Made by a program: the position numbers and the translations under genes | Assembly (NCBI RefSeq): GCF_011765625.1 | Contig: NZ_CP050313.1 | Coordinates: 1,732,501 to 1,796,500, forward strand | DNA from: Shewanella aestuarii | GTDB lineage: Bacteria; Pseudomonadota; Gammaproteobacteria; Enterobacterales; Shewanellaceae | Direction: 5' to 3' | Length of the DNA: 64,000 nucleotides | Notes under the pieces: generated by a model | Told to the model about the DNA's origin: nothing | The model's database searches: none | Seen by the model: only the letters and a program-made list of their open reading frames with translations | In this document: in pieces, positions 35,000 through 44,714 of the stretch | Layout: every line of letters starts with the position of its first letter | Numbering within the stretch: position 1 is the first letter of the stretch

Positions 35000-36019
35000 A
35001 TGTTTTACAAACTCGCACAAAAAGTAATGTTTCAGATGGACCCTGAATTAGCCCATAACGTGGCAATAGGCAGTCTGAAAATGACTGGCAATACGCCGTT
35101 AAATTGCTTTTATCGTCAACAAATCGCCCACACTCCGGTTGAATGTATGGGGATAACTTTCCCTAATCCAGTGGGGTTAGCTGCGGGTTTAGATAAAGAT
35201 GGTGAATCAATTGATGCATTTCATGCGATGGGATTTGGTCATGTTGAAGTCGGTACGGTTACACCAAGACCTCAACCGGGTAACGACCAACCACGTTTGT
35301 TCCGCCTCAAGCCTGCTCAAGGCATTATCAACCGCATGGGTTTTAATAATAAAGGTGTAGATAACCTGGTTCGTAATTTAATGGCCAAAAAATCTGATAT
35401 TTTGGTTGGCGTGAATATAGGTAAAAATAAAGATACGCCAGTAGAGCAGGGTAAAGACGATTACCTCATCTGTATGGATAAAGTTTATCAACACAGTGCC
35501 TATATAGCGGTCAATATTTCATCTCCAAATACACCGGGTTTACGTACTTTACAGTACGGTGAACTATTAGATGATTTGTTAAGTTCTATAAAAGCTAAGC
35601 AAACTGAATTAGCTGCAAAATATCAAAAGTATGTGCCTGTAGCGTTAAAAATTGCGCCAGATTTAACCGATGAAGAAATTCAGTCTATTGCTGACTCACT
35701 TATTAACAACAAATTTGATGCAGTCATTGCGACAAATACCACTTTAAATCGTGATGCCGTTGCGGGTTTATTACATGCTGAAGAGACAGGTGGTTTAAGT
35801 GGTAAGCCATTAACTGAGCTTTCGACTAAAGTGATCAAAAAACTAGCAGATTGTTTGCAAGGTCAGATCCCGATCATAGGTGTGGGTGGGATTAACTCTG
35901 CTGCAGATGCCAGTGCTAAATTTGCTGCAGGAGCAAGCTTAGTACAGATATATTCAGGCTTTATTTACCAAGGCCCGCAATTAGTGTCAGAGATCGTTTC
36001 AGCTTATCGCGCAAAATAG
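35000..36019 (+). CDS. pyrD: Dihydroorotate dehydrogenase (quinone), class 2
   Basis: 339-aa membrane-associated flavoprotein oxidising dihydroorotate to orotate with quinone in pyrimidine synthesis. The class 2 N-terminal helix region ([20 protein letters not shown]) tethers it to the membrane. FMN and substrate motifs include [36 protein letters not shown] with the catalytic Ser context, and the phosphate-binding [13 protein letters not shown]. The frame is open upstream to 34967, but ATG 35000 is behind AAGGAG and starts at the conserved N-terminus. zapC follows, as in E. coli. Confidence 0.96.
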   Translation: MFYKLAQKVMFQMDPELAHNVAIGSLKMTGNTPLNCFYRQQIAHTPVECMGITFPNPVGLAAGLDKDGESIDAFHAMGFGHVEVGTVTPRPQPGNDQPRLFRLKPAQGIINRMGFNNKGVDNLVRNLMAKKSDILVGVNIGKNKDTPVEQGKDDYLICMDKVYQHSAYIAVNISSPNTPGLRTLQYGELLDDLLSSIKAKQTELAAKYQKYVPVALKIAPDLTDEEIQSIADSLINNKFDAVIATNTTLNRDAVAGLLHAEETGGLSGKPLTELSTKVIKKLADCLQGQIPIIGVGGINSAADASAKFAAGASLVQIYSGFIYQGPQLVSEIVSAYRAK

Positions 36020-36056
36020 CATCAAACGATCAATTTTACTGATCAAAAATCATGCC

Positions 36057-36084
36057 GCGATCGTTTTGGGGCGATCGCATTTTT
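36057..36084 (+). terminator. Terminator of pyrD
   Basis: GCGATCG (36057-36063) pairs with CGATCGC (36072-36078) around an 8-nt loop, followed by ATTTTT. Confidence 0.8.
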
Positions 36085-36189
36085 GCTAACATTCTGATAT
36101 ATAAATCATATTTTCAGTAAAATATTTTGATATTGGCTGAAATATCATCTAATATTGACATGTATCCAAAATTTTAGGTGAATTGCGCA

Positions 36190-36723
36190 ATGTTATTAAT
36201 GCCAAATAAGGACTGGCATTGGGAATTTAACACAAGATATCAGCAGTTAAGTATATCGTTGAGTTCCGAGATGGAGTTCTTAACCCCATATAAAACAAAG
36301 CAATTAATCCCTGATGCAAAAGGGGGTTGTGAGTTTAGTGTCGAACACGCTAAGTTCTATATTCACTTGGCTGAAATTCTTCCTAAAGTGCTTCATATTT
36401 CTGATGCTGGTATTGTGCAAACTGCCCTTAATGCAACCGCTGCTCACTTTTTATTAAACCCCCAAATGCCAAAATCATGGTATTTTGATAGCAGTGATGA
36501 ATGTGTATTTTGTGAGGTTGGTAAACTATTCCAATTAAACTGTAATGGAACAGGTGTATTGGTTTTAGTGGTGGAAAACAGTTTACAGGCTGCGACAGTG
36601 ATGTTGTTATCTAAAGCTTGTCGTTTATCTGATACAAAGTCTTTAGCGCAATTTGAGATCATAAAAGTGATGCATAATCGCTTGTTTCCTCTTCGTAAAG
36701 CCAAGCAGGTTGTTGCAGCGTAA
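36190..36723 (+). CDS. zapC: Cell division protein ZapC
   Basis: 177-aa cytoplasmic protein similar to E. coli ZapC (YcbW), which bundles FtsZ filaments at the division ring. Shared features are the N-terminal DWHWEF (NWRWYY in E. coli), LNPQMPKSWYF (LKPQMPKSWHF), LVVENSLQAATVMLL and the C-terminal IKVMHNRLFPLRKAKQ. Position after pyrD is the same as in E. coli. A GTG at 36178 is in frame, but ATG 36190 with AGGTG upstream gives a family-like start. Confidence 0.9.
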   Translation: MLLMPNKDWHWEFNTRYQQLSISLSSEMEFLTPYKTKQLIPDAKGGCEFSVEHAKFYIHLAEILPKVLHISDAGIVQTALNATAAHFLLNPQMPKSWYFDSSDECVFCEVGKLFQLNCNGTGVLVLVVENSLQAATVMLLSKACRLSDTKSLAQFEIIKVMHNRLFPLRKAKQVVAA

Positions 36724-36754
36724 TCAGTATTTAAATTTTTAATTATTCTTATTT

Positions 36755-36789
36755 AAACAAAGCCAAACGATAAGTTTGGCTTTTTGTTT
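36755..36789. terminator. Bidirectional terminator between zapC and the SDR gene
   Basis: AAAGCCAAAC (36759-36768) pairs with GTTTGGCTTT (36774-36783); A and T flanks extend the stem on both strands between convergent genes. Confidence 0.88.
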
Positions 36790-36815
36790 TAATTCACTGA
36801 GTAACTATATTTAGC

Positions 36816-37565
36816 TTAACTCATTTTGCGCAGCATATTTAACGGTGCTATACGTAATATCCAATGTAAAACTGCCCAAGGATAGCTGGGCACATAAGCG
36901 TTGCCTTTCTCTTTATTAATCGCTTTTACTATCGATTTACAGCCTTTTTCAAGGCTAACAATAAAGGGAACATTTTTAACTTTTTCATTAATTTCAGTTC
37001 GAATAAAACCTGGGTGTATACAGGTCACTTTGATTGGCGTATGCATAACATCAATGCGGATCCCTTCTGTTAAAGATGATACTGCAGCCTTTGTTGCCGC
37101 ATAAACAGTCAACGCCCGTCTAAAACCCCTCATGGCGCTTATTGAGGAGATAGTAACCAAATGGCCTGCATTTTGTGCTCTGAAGATTTCCATTGCGGCT
37201 TCACATTGCACAATCGCGGCAATAAAATTTGTTTGGGCTGTTTGCAAATTTGCTTTATAAAAGCCAGTTCCGATTGAGGCACCTTTGCCAATACCTGCAT
37301 TAACTATAATGCGGTCAAGACAGCTCATTTGCTGTTTACATTGTTGGAAAACGGCAAAAACATCATCATGTTGATTCACATCTAATGAATGAATATACAC
37401 ATTAATATCAGGATTAAGGGCTAATAATTCTGTTTTTAGTTGTTCTAACTGTTCAAGCCTTCTAGCACATAACGCTAAATTATGATTATTTTTAGCAAAC
37501 TCCACGGCCATCCCACGACCTAGCCCTGAGCTGGCACCAGTGATGAGAATATTTTTCCTTAACAT
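36816..37565 (-). CDS. Short-chain dehydrogenase/reductase
   Basis: 249-aa classical SDR. The cofactor motif GASSGLGRGMA is at residues 10-20, NAGIGKG at about 90, the catalytic Ser in TISSISAMRG, the YxxxK pair in YAATKAAVSSL, and PGFIRTE after the active site. ALCARR at the end of strand 2 has basic residues, which suggests NADP(H). The substrate is unknown. It starts 12 nt after the stop of the histidine-phosphatase gene and is probably its operon partner. Confidence 0.88.
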   Translation of the reverse strand: MLRKNILITGASSGLGRGMAVEFAKNNHNLALCARRLEQLEQLKTELLALNPDINVYIHSLDVNQHDDVFAVFQQCKQQMSCLDRIIVNAGIGKGASIGTGFYKANLQTAQTNFIAAIVQCEAAMEIFRAQNAGHLVTISSISAMRGFRRALTVYAATKAAVSSLTEGIRIDVMHTPIKVTCIHPGFIRTEINEKVKNVPFIVSLEKGCKSIVKAINKEKGNAYVPSYPWAVLHWILRIAPLNMLRKMS

Positions 37566-37577
37566 AAATAGTCCTTT

Positions 37578-38291
37578 TTAAATTAACGTAACAAGTTGAT
37601 CATTTGGCGCTTTGTTACATGAGTTAGCCAATAAGTATGCATGTTCATTCAAACTTACCAAGTAGTTTTGATGTTGTTTTACATAGAGTTTTGTCATTGA
37701 AGCGTTTGTTAATTGACGATTAATACTCATCATTGCACTCGCAGGTAATCCCAAAATAGACAACACTAACGCACTAATTACGCCTCCTGAGGTGAAAACT
37801 ATCACATTATCATGACTATTTAAGCCAGTGGCTAATCTTGCTAAACCCTCATTAATGCGAGCATTAAATTGCTGCCAACTTTCGCTATATTGATTATTTT
37901 CAGGTTGTTGTTGCCATTGTTCCATCGCCTTGGTCATAGCTGTTATAAAGGCTTTTTGAGGATGCAATTGACTACTTAAAAATGCTTTTGTGGATTCGGG
38001 AGTGTTAAACCGTTTATCAAATACCCTCAATACATTTTCATGATCAAATTCATTCCAGGCAGGATCAATGACAAATTGGCATTGGGTTAAGGATAATGGC
38101 GCTAAGCTATGTTCTTGAGTGGTGATATGACGATGCATATTACCGCTAATCGCCTTAGCGGGTAAATACTGACACTTGGCTAAATGCTTACCAAGTTGTT
38201 TAGCTTGTAATTCGCCTATGCTTGATAATCTGTCATAATTATCTGTTGCGAAACTGGCTTGACCATGACGGACTAAAATAACATTAGCCAT
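37578..38291 (-). CDS. Histidine phosphatase family protein (phosphoglycerate-mutase-like)
   Basis: 237-aa cytosolic protein. The catalytic motif VRHGQASF places the phospho-accepting His at residue 9. The RHG-family second half contains NVIVFTSGGVISALVLSILG, where the usual His of the (S/T)HG motif is replaced by Ser-Gly-Gly, so full phosphatase chemistry is uncertain. Substrate unknown. It is the first gene of a two-gene unit with the SDR. Confidence 0.82.
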   Translation of the reverse strand: MANVILVRHGQASFATDNYDRLSSIGELQAKQLGKHLAKCQYLPAKAISGNMHRHITTQEHSLAPLSLTQCQFVIDPAWNEFDHENVLRVFDKRFNTPESTKAFLSSQLHPQKAFITAMTKAMEQWQQQPENNQYSESWQQFNARINEGLARLATGLNSHDNVIVFTSGGVISALVLSILGLPASAMMSINRQLTNASMTKLYVKQHQNYLVSLNEHAYLLANSCNKAPNDQLVTLI

Positions 38292-38761
38292 TTCCCCCCT
38301 TTTTATGTACTGCTAATAAGCGAATCATAATATTCAAATATGAAGCCGGTTACTTTACAAACTACTTGACACAAGCAGTTAACAATTTCAGTCGTAATCT
38401 ATGAGTTTATTGTGCCCAAGAGCCTATCTTACTTCAATATTTTATTTATATACAATGACATAGGGAATTAATTATTGTTAACTCCATGATAGTTCTAACA
38501 GGGGAGATATTGCCAGATCTGTATCATGTCTTATCTTCTCATAAAAATAGTATTGACCCTTTTTAAAGCCCCTTGTCAGTATTTACCTTATTTCAATCGT
38601 TTATTTATCCTTCATTTACCCGTAAGGTCTATACTTTTGGCAATATCGATAATCTTTTGGCTTATTTCTTACATTAATACTGGCATTTAATTCATCAAAA
38701 ATATTAGAAATAATATTGTTATTACTGTGATTAATATCAATAAAAACAGCGTGGTGGAAAT
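38292..38761. other. 470-bp intergenic region, no gene found
   Basis: Divergent spacer between the phosphatase gene and the chemoreceptor gene. It is AT-rich and should contain both promoters. I checked for tRNA, sigma-28 and sigma-54 elements and larger repeats by eye and saw none I could support. Confidence 0.5.
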
Positions 38762-40408
38762 ATGAAAGCAATTTATCTTTGGTCAAGAAAAACCACTATT
38801 TCGAATCGTTTATTAAGTATGTTAGTGCTTTCAGTGTTAGCAACATTACTAATGTTGTTATTTGCATTAACTCGGATTGACTCCGTACTTATTAATGAAA
38901 AACAAGCAAAACTAGATGCTTTAGTTGATTCGGCAGTAAGTGTTGTCGATTATTTCTATCAGCAAAGCGTAAGTGGGACACTCACTGAACAACAAGCTAA
39001 ACAAGGTGCAATTAACGCATTGGACAACTTGCGATATACAGGTCAAGAATACTTTTTTAGTATTGATGCTACAGGTGTAATGGTGCAGCACGCTTTTGCT
39101 AAGAAGCTAGTTAATACCAATGTGTTAGCGATGAAAGATCCCAACGGAGTCAAGTTATTCGAATTGATGTTAGAGCGGACAAAACATCAAGACAAGGCCG
39201 GTGTTAATTACATGTGGAATAAGCCTAATGAAGACAGCCCTAGCCCAAAAATGTCAGTGGTGAAACGATTTAAGCCTTGGGGATGGATAGTGGGGACGGG
39301 GATTTACATTGACGATGTGACATCTCAAAAGATTGACTTTGTCATTCGCTATTTATTGATCCTTGTTCTAGTGTGGGGGCCGGTTATTTTACTACTATTG
39401 ATGATAATACAAAGTATTGCCATTCCTATGCGAAGCACGATTGCTGCTTTTGAAAATGTGGCTAAAGGAGAAGGCGATTTAACCCTACGTTTATCTGAAG
39501 ATGGTAAGGATGAGCTAAAACAAATCGCAGCGAATTTTAATATTTTTATCACTAAAATTCAGGAATTGATCGCGACAGTGAGTGAGTCAATTGAACAAAG
39601 CGCTAACGTAGCAACGGATATGTCAGTCATTGCAGTTAAAGCGAATGACACATCTAATAATATTCAAAGTGAAACGTCGAATGTTGCCACCGCGATACAT
39701 GAAATGTCGATGACCGCATCTGAGGTCGCCTCTAATGCGCAAATTGCAGCGCAGAGTACCCATAATGCAGATTCAGAAGCAGACAATACGTTAGTGGTTG
39801 TTAATAATGCAATGGAGAAAATTCAGGCGTTATCCAAAGAGTTGGCGTTAACACAAGACGTTGGCAACGGGCTGCAAGTGAGTTCAAGTAAAATTGGCCA
39901 AATACTTGAGGTGATAGTGAGCATTGCTGATCAAACTAATTTACTCGCATTAAATGCTGCGATAGAAGCCGCGCGAGCAGGCGAAGCTGGTAGAGGTTTT
40001 GCGGTTGTTGCAGATGAAGTGCGAACCTTAGCGAGCAGAACGCAAGATTCAACTCGTGAAATTAATAGTATTATTGATGCAATTCGTAATGCTATCGATA
40101 GCGTTAATTCTTCAGTTGAGCGTGCTACACATCAATCAACCGAAACTGTGTCTGAGACGGGTCAAGTGGTTGATGCGCTTAATGCTATAAAATCATCTAT
40201 TGGTGAGATATCTCAAATGAATATTCAAATCGCTAGCGCAACTGAAGAACAAAGTGCGGTAATTAATGAGTTAAATATGAATATTACCCGTATAAATGAT
40301 ATGTCAGCTGAAAACCATGTTCATAATCAACAAATTAATGATAGCAGCTTGCAAATTGAGCAAGGTTCACACAAACTTGCGCAGCTGGTGTCGCATTTCA
40401 AAATTTAA
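38762..40408 (+). CDS. Methyl-accepting chemotaxis protein with single Cache sensor domain
   Basis: 548-aa chemoreceptor. TM1 is at about 17-37; a periplasmic sCache_2-type domain (~40-190) contains [19 protein letters not shown] and [15 protein letters not shown], typical of this sensor; TM2 is at about 195-217. A HAMP domain (~218-270) follows, then the signalling helical hairpin whose tip reads [37 protein letters not shown], the CheA/CheW contact region. The ligand is unknown; sCache_2 receptors often bind small organic acids. No CheB/CheR pentapeptide is at the C-terminus (ends LVSHFKI). A short hairpin (GCTCTTGC/GCAAGAGC, 40460-40480) follows. Confidence 0.93.
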   Translation: MKAIYLWSRKTTISNRLLSMLVLSVLATLLMLLFALTRIDSVLINEKQAKLDALVDSAVSVVDYFYQQSVSGTLTEQQAKQGAINALDNLRYTGQEYFFSIDATGVMVQHAFAKKLVNTNVLAMKDPNGVKLFELMLERTKHQDKAGVNYMWNKPNEDSPSPKMSVVKRFKPWGWIVGTGIYIDDVTSQKIDFVIRYLLILVLVWGPVILLLLMIIQSIAIPMRSTIAAFENVAKGEGDLTLRLSEDGKDELKQIAANFNIFITKIQELIATVSESIEQSANVATDMSVIAVKANDTSNNIQSETSNVATAIHEMSMTASEVASNAQIAAQSTHNADSEADNTLVVVNNAMEKIQALSKELALTQDVGNGLQVSSSKIGQILEVIVSIADQTNLLALNAAIEAARAGEAGRGFAVVADEVRTLASRTQDSTREINSIIDAIRNAIDSVNSSVERATHQSTETVSETGQVVDALNAIKSSIGEISQMNIQIASATEEQSAVINELNMNITRINDMSAENHVHNQQINDSSLQIEQGSHKLAQLVSHFKI

Positions 40409-40511
40409 CATATTTGAAAAGTGTTAGTCCTGTAGGTGTATGTTATAACTTGTTATATGGCTCTTGCATTTGGCAAGAGCAATATTCAAGGTTTTTTCAG
40501 TTGAGAGTTAA

Positions 40512-41405
40512 ATGAACGAAAATAGTGCCATCGAATTACAACTCATTCATCTTTTTGTCCATTTAGTTAGTGTCGGTGGTTTTTCACAGGCCGCCACTAA
40601 GCTTAATATGCCTGTTGCAACAGTCAGTCGAAAAATTGCCAAGTTAGAAGCAGCGTTAAATACCCAGTTGATTATGAGAAGTACCCGAAAGTTACGATTA
40701 ACAGAAGAGGGGGCTGAGCTGTTTGAGCGTTATAGCAAGTTAATCTATCAGTTTGATGAATTACAGCACAGAGAAAGCCGCCCTACGGGCACATTAAGAA
40801 TTGCTACGCCTATCTCTATCACTTCGATGATTTTGATTGAAGCCTTTAATGAGTTTTCAAAATTGTATCCAGAGATCAATTTACACATTAGTCAAAATAA
40901 TCAAACAATTGACTTAATTGATGAAGGAGTTGATGTTGCGATTGTTGGCGGGGCGCAACCTGATTCATCTTGGGTTTCTAAGTCGCTAGGTGTACTCAAC
41001 TATGGTTTATTTGCTTCGAAAAATTATCTCGCCAGCGCCGCAGAAATAAATCATCCACAAACATTAAACCAACACAATTTAATTAAGGTATGGCCTTTAT
41101 TTAATTGGAATTTAACTAAAGGTACTGAGCAGTATTATTATGATGGTGAGGCTAAAATTACTTTAGCAGATTTGTATGCTGCGGTGAGATTAGCGGTCAA
41201 TGATGGCGGTATCCTGTATGGTCCAGAGCTATTCGTCAAACAACAATTAGCACAAGGGCAACTAGTGAAGGTACTTCCGCAGTGGCGTGGAGAAAATCGA
41301 CGAATTTGTTTGTTGTATCATCAACGTAAACAACAGCCGCAAAAAGTGAAGTTATTTATCGACTTTATGTTATCTAAATCTGAGACACTTTTTGATTTAC
41401 ATTAA
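40512..41405 (+). CDS. LysR-family transcriptional regulator
   Basis: 297-aa regulator. The winged helix-turn-helix spans 1-65 (LFVHLVSVGGFSQAATKLNMPVATVSRKIAKLEAAL), followed by a periplasmic-binding-like effector domain (~95-290; GTLRIATPISITSMILIEAF). The style is that of the CrgA/AaeR-like subgroup. It sits at the 3' side of the lldEFG operon, convergent with it, so its target is not obvious from position. Effector unknown. Confidence 0.9.
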   Translation: MNENSAIELQLIHLFVHLVSVGGFSQAATKLNMPVATVSRKIAKLEAALNTQLIMRSTRKLRLTEEGAELFERYSKLIYQFDELQHRESRPTGTLRIATPISITSMILIEAFNEFSKLYPEINLHISQNNQTIDLIDEGVDVAIVGGAQPDSSWVSKSLGVLNYGLFASKNYLASAAEINHPQTLNQHNLIKVWPLFNWNLTKGTEQYYYDGEAKITLADLYAAVRLAVNDGGILYGPELFVKQQLAQGQLVKVLPQWRGENRRICLLYHQRKQQPQKVKLFIDFMLSKSETLFDLH

Positions 41406-41470
41406 CGGGTGTCAGTAACAGCGTCTACCTAGAAGTAATTTTTATAATTATTTATCAATATCTTAACAGT

Positions 41471-41527
41471 AAAAAGCAAGAGTGACCTAGTGTGATAAAA
41501 AAATCGAAACTAGGGCAGCTCTTGCTT
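41471..41527 (-). terminator. Terminator of the lldEFG operon
   Basis: A two-part stem: AAGCAAGAG (41474-41482) with CTCTTGCTT (41519-41527), and inside it CCTAGT (41486-41491) with ACTAGG (41509-41514). On the minus strand it is followed by TTTTT. It also faces the LysR gene end from the other side. Confidence 0.75.
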
Positions 41528-41617
41528 ATTTCATCAGCGGCTTAATACAGTAAATGCGCTACACATGATTTACTGCAAGTAAGCTAAGAGATTGAACTAT
41601 TTAGCCGTACTTGCTTG

Positions 41618-42256
41618 TTACAACATATACACTTTCAAACTGCATGCGCCGTGTGCACCTACCACTAATGCTTGTTCAATATCTGCTGTTTTGCTTGGCC
41701 CAGCGATAAAGGTACCAAAGCTATTGTTGCTAAAATCGATTAATTTAGCGGCTTGGTGCATGTTCGCCACAACATTTTGACTATTTAATGCAATGATCAA
41801 GTTTTCACAGATAAAAGGTAACACACGATGAACATATTGTTGTTCATCACTCGTCAGGCTGGCTAATTGCTGGCTATCAATCCACACAGCCCCATTTTCA
41901 GCGACACCAAATTGCGCCGGTAAAATGGCATAGTCTATTGATTTCAGCTCATGTGGGCTATCAGGAAGAATTTGATTTCCTTCTATGCCTGCAACTAATG
42001 ATAGTACCTGATTACCTTGACTGATTAAGGTATTCACATCGGTTTGTAATAAGCCAAGGGTATTGCCATCGGGTGCTAAAACCGCTTCACCTGCAACAGT
42101 TTGTAAGCTTGCTTTAAATTTGGCTTCTATCTCTGACTGAGTCATGTTGACATCAGCAAAAGGGGCAAGGTTTGGCATCGATGCTTGTGTTGTATCCTTA
42201 ACCGGCGATAGAGAGGTTTGGCTTAACGCCTGTAAAATAGCTTGTTTACTGGACAT
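41618..42256 (-). CDS. lldG: L-lactate utilisation protein LldG/LutC (LUD domain)
   Basis: 212-aa cytoplasmic protein of the LUD family, third subunit of the LldEFG (LutABC) complex that oxidises L-lactate to pyruvate. Family features are LGLLQTDVNTLISQGNQVLSLVAG, AENGAVWIDS and the C-terminal GPSKTADIEQALVVGAHG. Its start codon overlaps the lldF stop by one base (TAATG), indicating coupled translation. The terminator lies about 90 bp downstream. Confidence 0.9.
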   Translation of the reverse strand: MSSKQAILQALSQTSLSPVKDTTQASMPNLAPFADVNMTQSEIEAKFKASLQTVAGEAVLAPDGNTLGLLQTDVNTLISQGNQVLSLVAGIEGNQILPDSPHELKSIDYAILPAQFGVAENGAVWIDSQQLASLTSDEQQYVHRVLPFICENLIIALNSQNVVANMHQAAKLIDFSNNSFGTFIAGPSKTADIEQALVVGAHGACSLKVYML

Positions 42257-43641
42257 TATTTCGCCTCCGATTTATTCGCTTTGTTTTGCTTGTACCATGT
42301 ATCAAAGCTTGATTTTGGTGCTACAGGTAACTCTCTGTACTTACCCCATGCACCTGAAAATGGCTTGATAAGACTGTGTGGTAACACTCTTAATGCTATT
42401 CGGGCACTACCCATTGCACAATTAAATGCGGTTGGGCTGCTCATTAACTTGCCCACCAAAGGCATATAACTGCTTTTGCCAAATGGCAGTGTTCTTTGCT
42501 GCGCTTTTAGTCTGCGATGATGGGCAATAATTTTATCTAATGGTACTTTTGTAGGGCAGACATAACTACAACTACCACAAAGGGTACACGCCCAAGGAAT
42601 AGAGTTAGTTTCATCATGCTTGGCACCTACAGCAATACCAATCGGGCCAGGAATGGTGTAGTTGTAACTGTAACCACCTGAGCGACGATAAACAGGGCAA
42701 GTATTTAAGCAGCCACCACAACGGATACATTTTAATGATTCAGCAAGAATTTTATCTTGCATGATGTCACTACGACCGTTATCAACGATGATAACGTGCA
42801 TTTCACCGCCCGGTTTCGCGCCTTTATAGAAAGAAGAATAAGTGGTACTTGGCTGACCTGTTGCGTTTCTAGCAAGCATTCGCATGAGCACCATGGCGCT
42901 ATCTGCTGATGGAATAACTTTATCTATTCCCATGGAGTGCAATTGCAGCTTAGGCAAATTTGCCCCCATGTCTGCGTTACCTTCATTGGTACACACCACA
43001 ACTGCGCCAATGTCAGCAATAGCCATGTTAACGCCTGTCATTGCTGCGTCAGCGGATAAAAACTGTTCTCTTAAATGCGCACGGGCTGCACGGGTTAAGC
43101 GTGTCGGATCTGATTCACCTTTGGGCGTATGCAGCTTCTCGTGAAAAAGATCACCCACTTCTTCTTTTTTCATGTGGATGGCTGGTACCACAATGTGTGA
43201 GGGCGGTTGATTGTTTAATTGAATAATACGCTCGCCCAAATCAGTGTCGATTACCTCAATGCCATGTTTTTCTAAATAGGGGTTTAGATGACATTCTTCA
43301 GTCAGCATTGATTTTGATTTAACCAGTTTTTTGACTTGGTGCTTGGCTAAAATCGATAACGCAATTTGATTGTGCTCAGCCGCATCTTTGGCCCAATGTA
43401 CATGGATCCCATTAGCTTGGCAGTTTTTCTCAAATTCAACTAAATAATGGCTTAAATTAGCTAAGGTGTGCAGTTTAAGTTCAGAACCTAATTGTCTTAG
43501 ATCTTCCCACTCGGGCACACTTGCCGCTGCACGGTCGCGCTTTTCTCGTAATGTCCATAATGCTTTATTGTGCCAATCTACACGATTTTCATCACGACAA
43601 AATATGGTTGCCTTATCGGCATGGTTTTTAGATTGTGTCAT
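42256..43641 (-). CDS. lldF: L-lactate utilisation iron-sulfur protein LldF/LutB
   Basis: 461-aa Fe-S subunit of the LldEFG lactate oxidase complex. An N-terminal LUD-type domain (~60-290; IGAVVVCTNEGNADMGANLP) is followed by two ferredoxin-like clusters, CIRCGGCLNTCP (~305-316) and CTLCGSCSYVCP (~355-366), and a C-terminal helical part. ATG 43641 is preferred over the longer frame from 43680 because AAGGA lies just upstream and the spacing to lldE becomes 10 nt without overlap. Confidence 0.93.
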   Translation of the reverse strand: MTQSKNHADKATIFCRDENRVDWHNKALWTLREKRDRAAASVPEWEDLRQLGSELKLHTLANLSHYLVEFEKNCQANGIHVHWAKDAAEHNQIALSILAKHQVKKLVKSKSMLTEECHLNPYLEKHGIEVIDTDLGERIIQLNNQPPSHIVVPAIHMKKEEVGDLFHEKLHTPKGESDPTRLTRAARAHLREQFLSADAAMTGVNMAIADIGAVVVCTNEGNADMGANLPKLQLHSMGIDKVIPSADSAMVLMRMLARNATGQPSTTYSSFYKGAKPGGEMHVIIVDNGRSDIMQDKILAESLKCIRCGGCLNTCPVYRRSGGYSYNYTIPGPIGIAVGAKHDETNSIPWACTLCGSCSYVCPTKVPLDKIIAHHRRLKAQQRTLPFGKSSYMPLVGKLMSSPTAFNCAMGSARIALRVLPHSLIKPFSGAWGKYRELPVAPKSSFDTWYKQNKANKSEAK

Positions 43642-43651
43642 ATCTTTGTCC

Positions 43652-44395
43652 TTATAAAGCGGCATCAATAATTTGCGCAATGTGGCGTGTTTGGATCAGC
43701 AGCAATTGGCGGCGGATCATGCCATCAAGGTGAAGTAAACAGGATGGGTCGAAGCCAACTACATACTGGGCATTCGTCGCTGCATGGGCTTGAGCTTTGT
43801 CTTTGCCCATTTTTGCAGACACTGCGCCTTCATCAACGGCGAACGTACCACCAAAACCACAGCATTCATCGCGGCGATCTGGGTAGACAATGTTTATGCC
43901 CTCAATACCTTGTAGAACAGCTTCAACTTTATTGAACTGTTGTCCCATTGATTCACTTGGGGTTGCTAGACTTAACATGCGTAAGCCATGACAACTCATT
44001 TGCAAACTAACCGTATGGTTAAATGGATATTTAAAACGAGGGATTGGCGAAATATCATGTAAAAACTCTGTTAGCTCATAAAGTTTATCGATAACTTCTT
44101 TGGCTTCTGGGCTGTCGTCAAACTCATGAAAATTTTCTTTTGCCGCCACAAGACAAGAGGCTGCAGGGCAGACGATTGCTTCGCACTCAACGCCTTTAAA
44201 TGCGTTTAATAATTTCAGAGTGGTATTTTTTGCTTCATCAAAACAACCTGAGTTTGTCATAGGTTGACCACAGCAGGTTTGACCCTCAGGGAAGATGACC
44301 TCATGCCCTAGCTTTTCAAGCAGTGACAAAGTGGCAATGGCCACATCGGGCATCATTTGGTTGACTAGGCAGGGAATAAATAACGCGATTTTCAT
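43652..44395 (-). CDS. lldE: L-lactate utilisation protein LldE/LutA (CCG-domain Fe-S protein)
   Basis: 247-aa subunit with two CCG (cysteine-rich) domains, CCGQPMTNSGC in the first half and RRDECCGFGGTF in the second, which bind [4Fe-4S] clusters as in heterodisulfide reductase-like proteins. It is the first gene of the lldE-lldF-lldG operon. The frame extends upstream to 44446, but ATG 44395 gives the conserved start MKIALFIPCLVNQMMPDVA. No lactate permease or D-lactate dehydrogenase gene is beside it in this window. Confidence 0.93.
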   Translation of the reverse strand: MKIALFIPCLVNQMMPDVAIATLSLLEKLGHEVIFPEGQTCCGQPMTNSGCFDEAKNTTLKLLNAFKGVECEAIVCPAASCLVAAKENFHEFDDSPEAKEVIDKLYELTEFLHDISPIPRFKYPFNHTVSLQMSCHGLRMLSLATPSESMGQQFNKVEAVLQGIEGINIVYPDRRDECCGFGGTFAVDEGAVSAKMGKDKAQAHAATNAQYVVGFDPSCLLHLDGMIRRQLLLIQTRHIAQIIDAAL

Positions 44396-44552
44396 ATGAT
44401 TTAGCCAAGAAATTTTATGTGCGACTAATTTAAGCAGATTTAGCAAATTTAAATAGTATTAAAACGGTAATGAAAGCCGCTGATATTTTCATTTTTGAGA
44501 ACTAACTTCATTCTAAACACGCATTGGTATTTAGTGGGTGATCCCATTTTTG

Positions 44553-44564
44553 ATTGTCGACAAT
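44553..44564. promoter_or_regulatory. TTGTCGACAA palindrome, copy 1 (probable GntR operator)
   Basis: ATTGTCGACAAT is a perfect 12-bp palindrome, 158 bp upstream of lldE and about 150 bp upstream of the GntR gene. Confidence 0.7.
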
Positions 44565-44651
44565 AATATGAGTCAACTAAACCATCATATTCATCTGGCC
44601 CGAGTATCTTAAGATTTAATGAAGTAGACCTTGATTCAGCAGAATCAAACT

Positions 44652-44661
44652 TTGTCGACAA
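44652..44661. promoter_or_regulatory. TTGTCGACAA palindrome, copy 2 (probable GntR operator)
   Basis: Perfect 10-bp palindrome TTGTCGACAA in the divergent lldE/GntR region, just upstream of the putative GntR promoter (TTGTTT 44679-44684, 16-bp spacer, TATATT 44701-44706). Confidence 0.7.
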
Positions 44662-44704
44662 TATCGACTGGGTTGGGGTTGTTTTTATCTTTCTTGGTGT
44701 TATA

Positions 44705-44714
44705 TTGTCGACAT
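44705..44714. promoter_or_regulatory. TTGTCGACAT near-palindrome, copy 3 (probable GntR operator)
   Basis: Copy 3 of the motif overlaps the putative -10 TATATT and the first possible ATG of the GntR gene (44713), the position expected for autorepression. Confidence 0.65.

Noticed and set aside
42144..42469. Plus-strand frames across lldG/lldF
   Set aside because: Shadows of the minus-strand lld genes; no motif or ribosome-binding site.
44449..44661. 70-aa open frame on the minus strand between lldE and the GntR gene
   Set aside because: Overlaps operator palindromes, lacks a Shine-Dalgarno and resembles no known family; treated as regulatory DNA.
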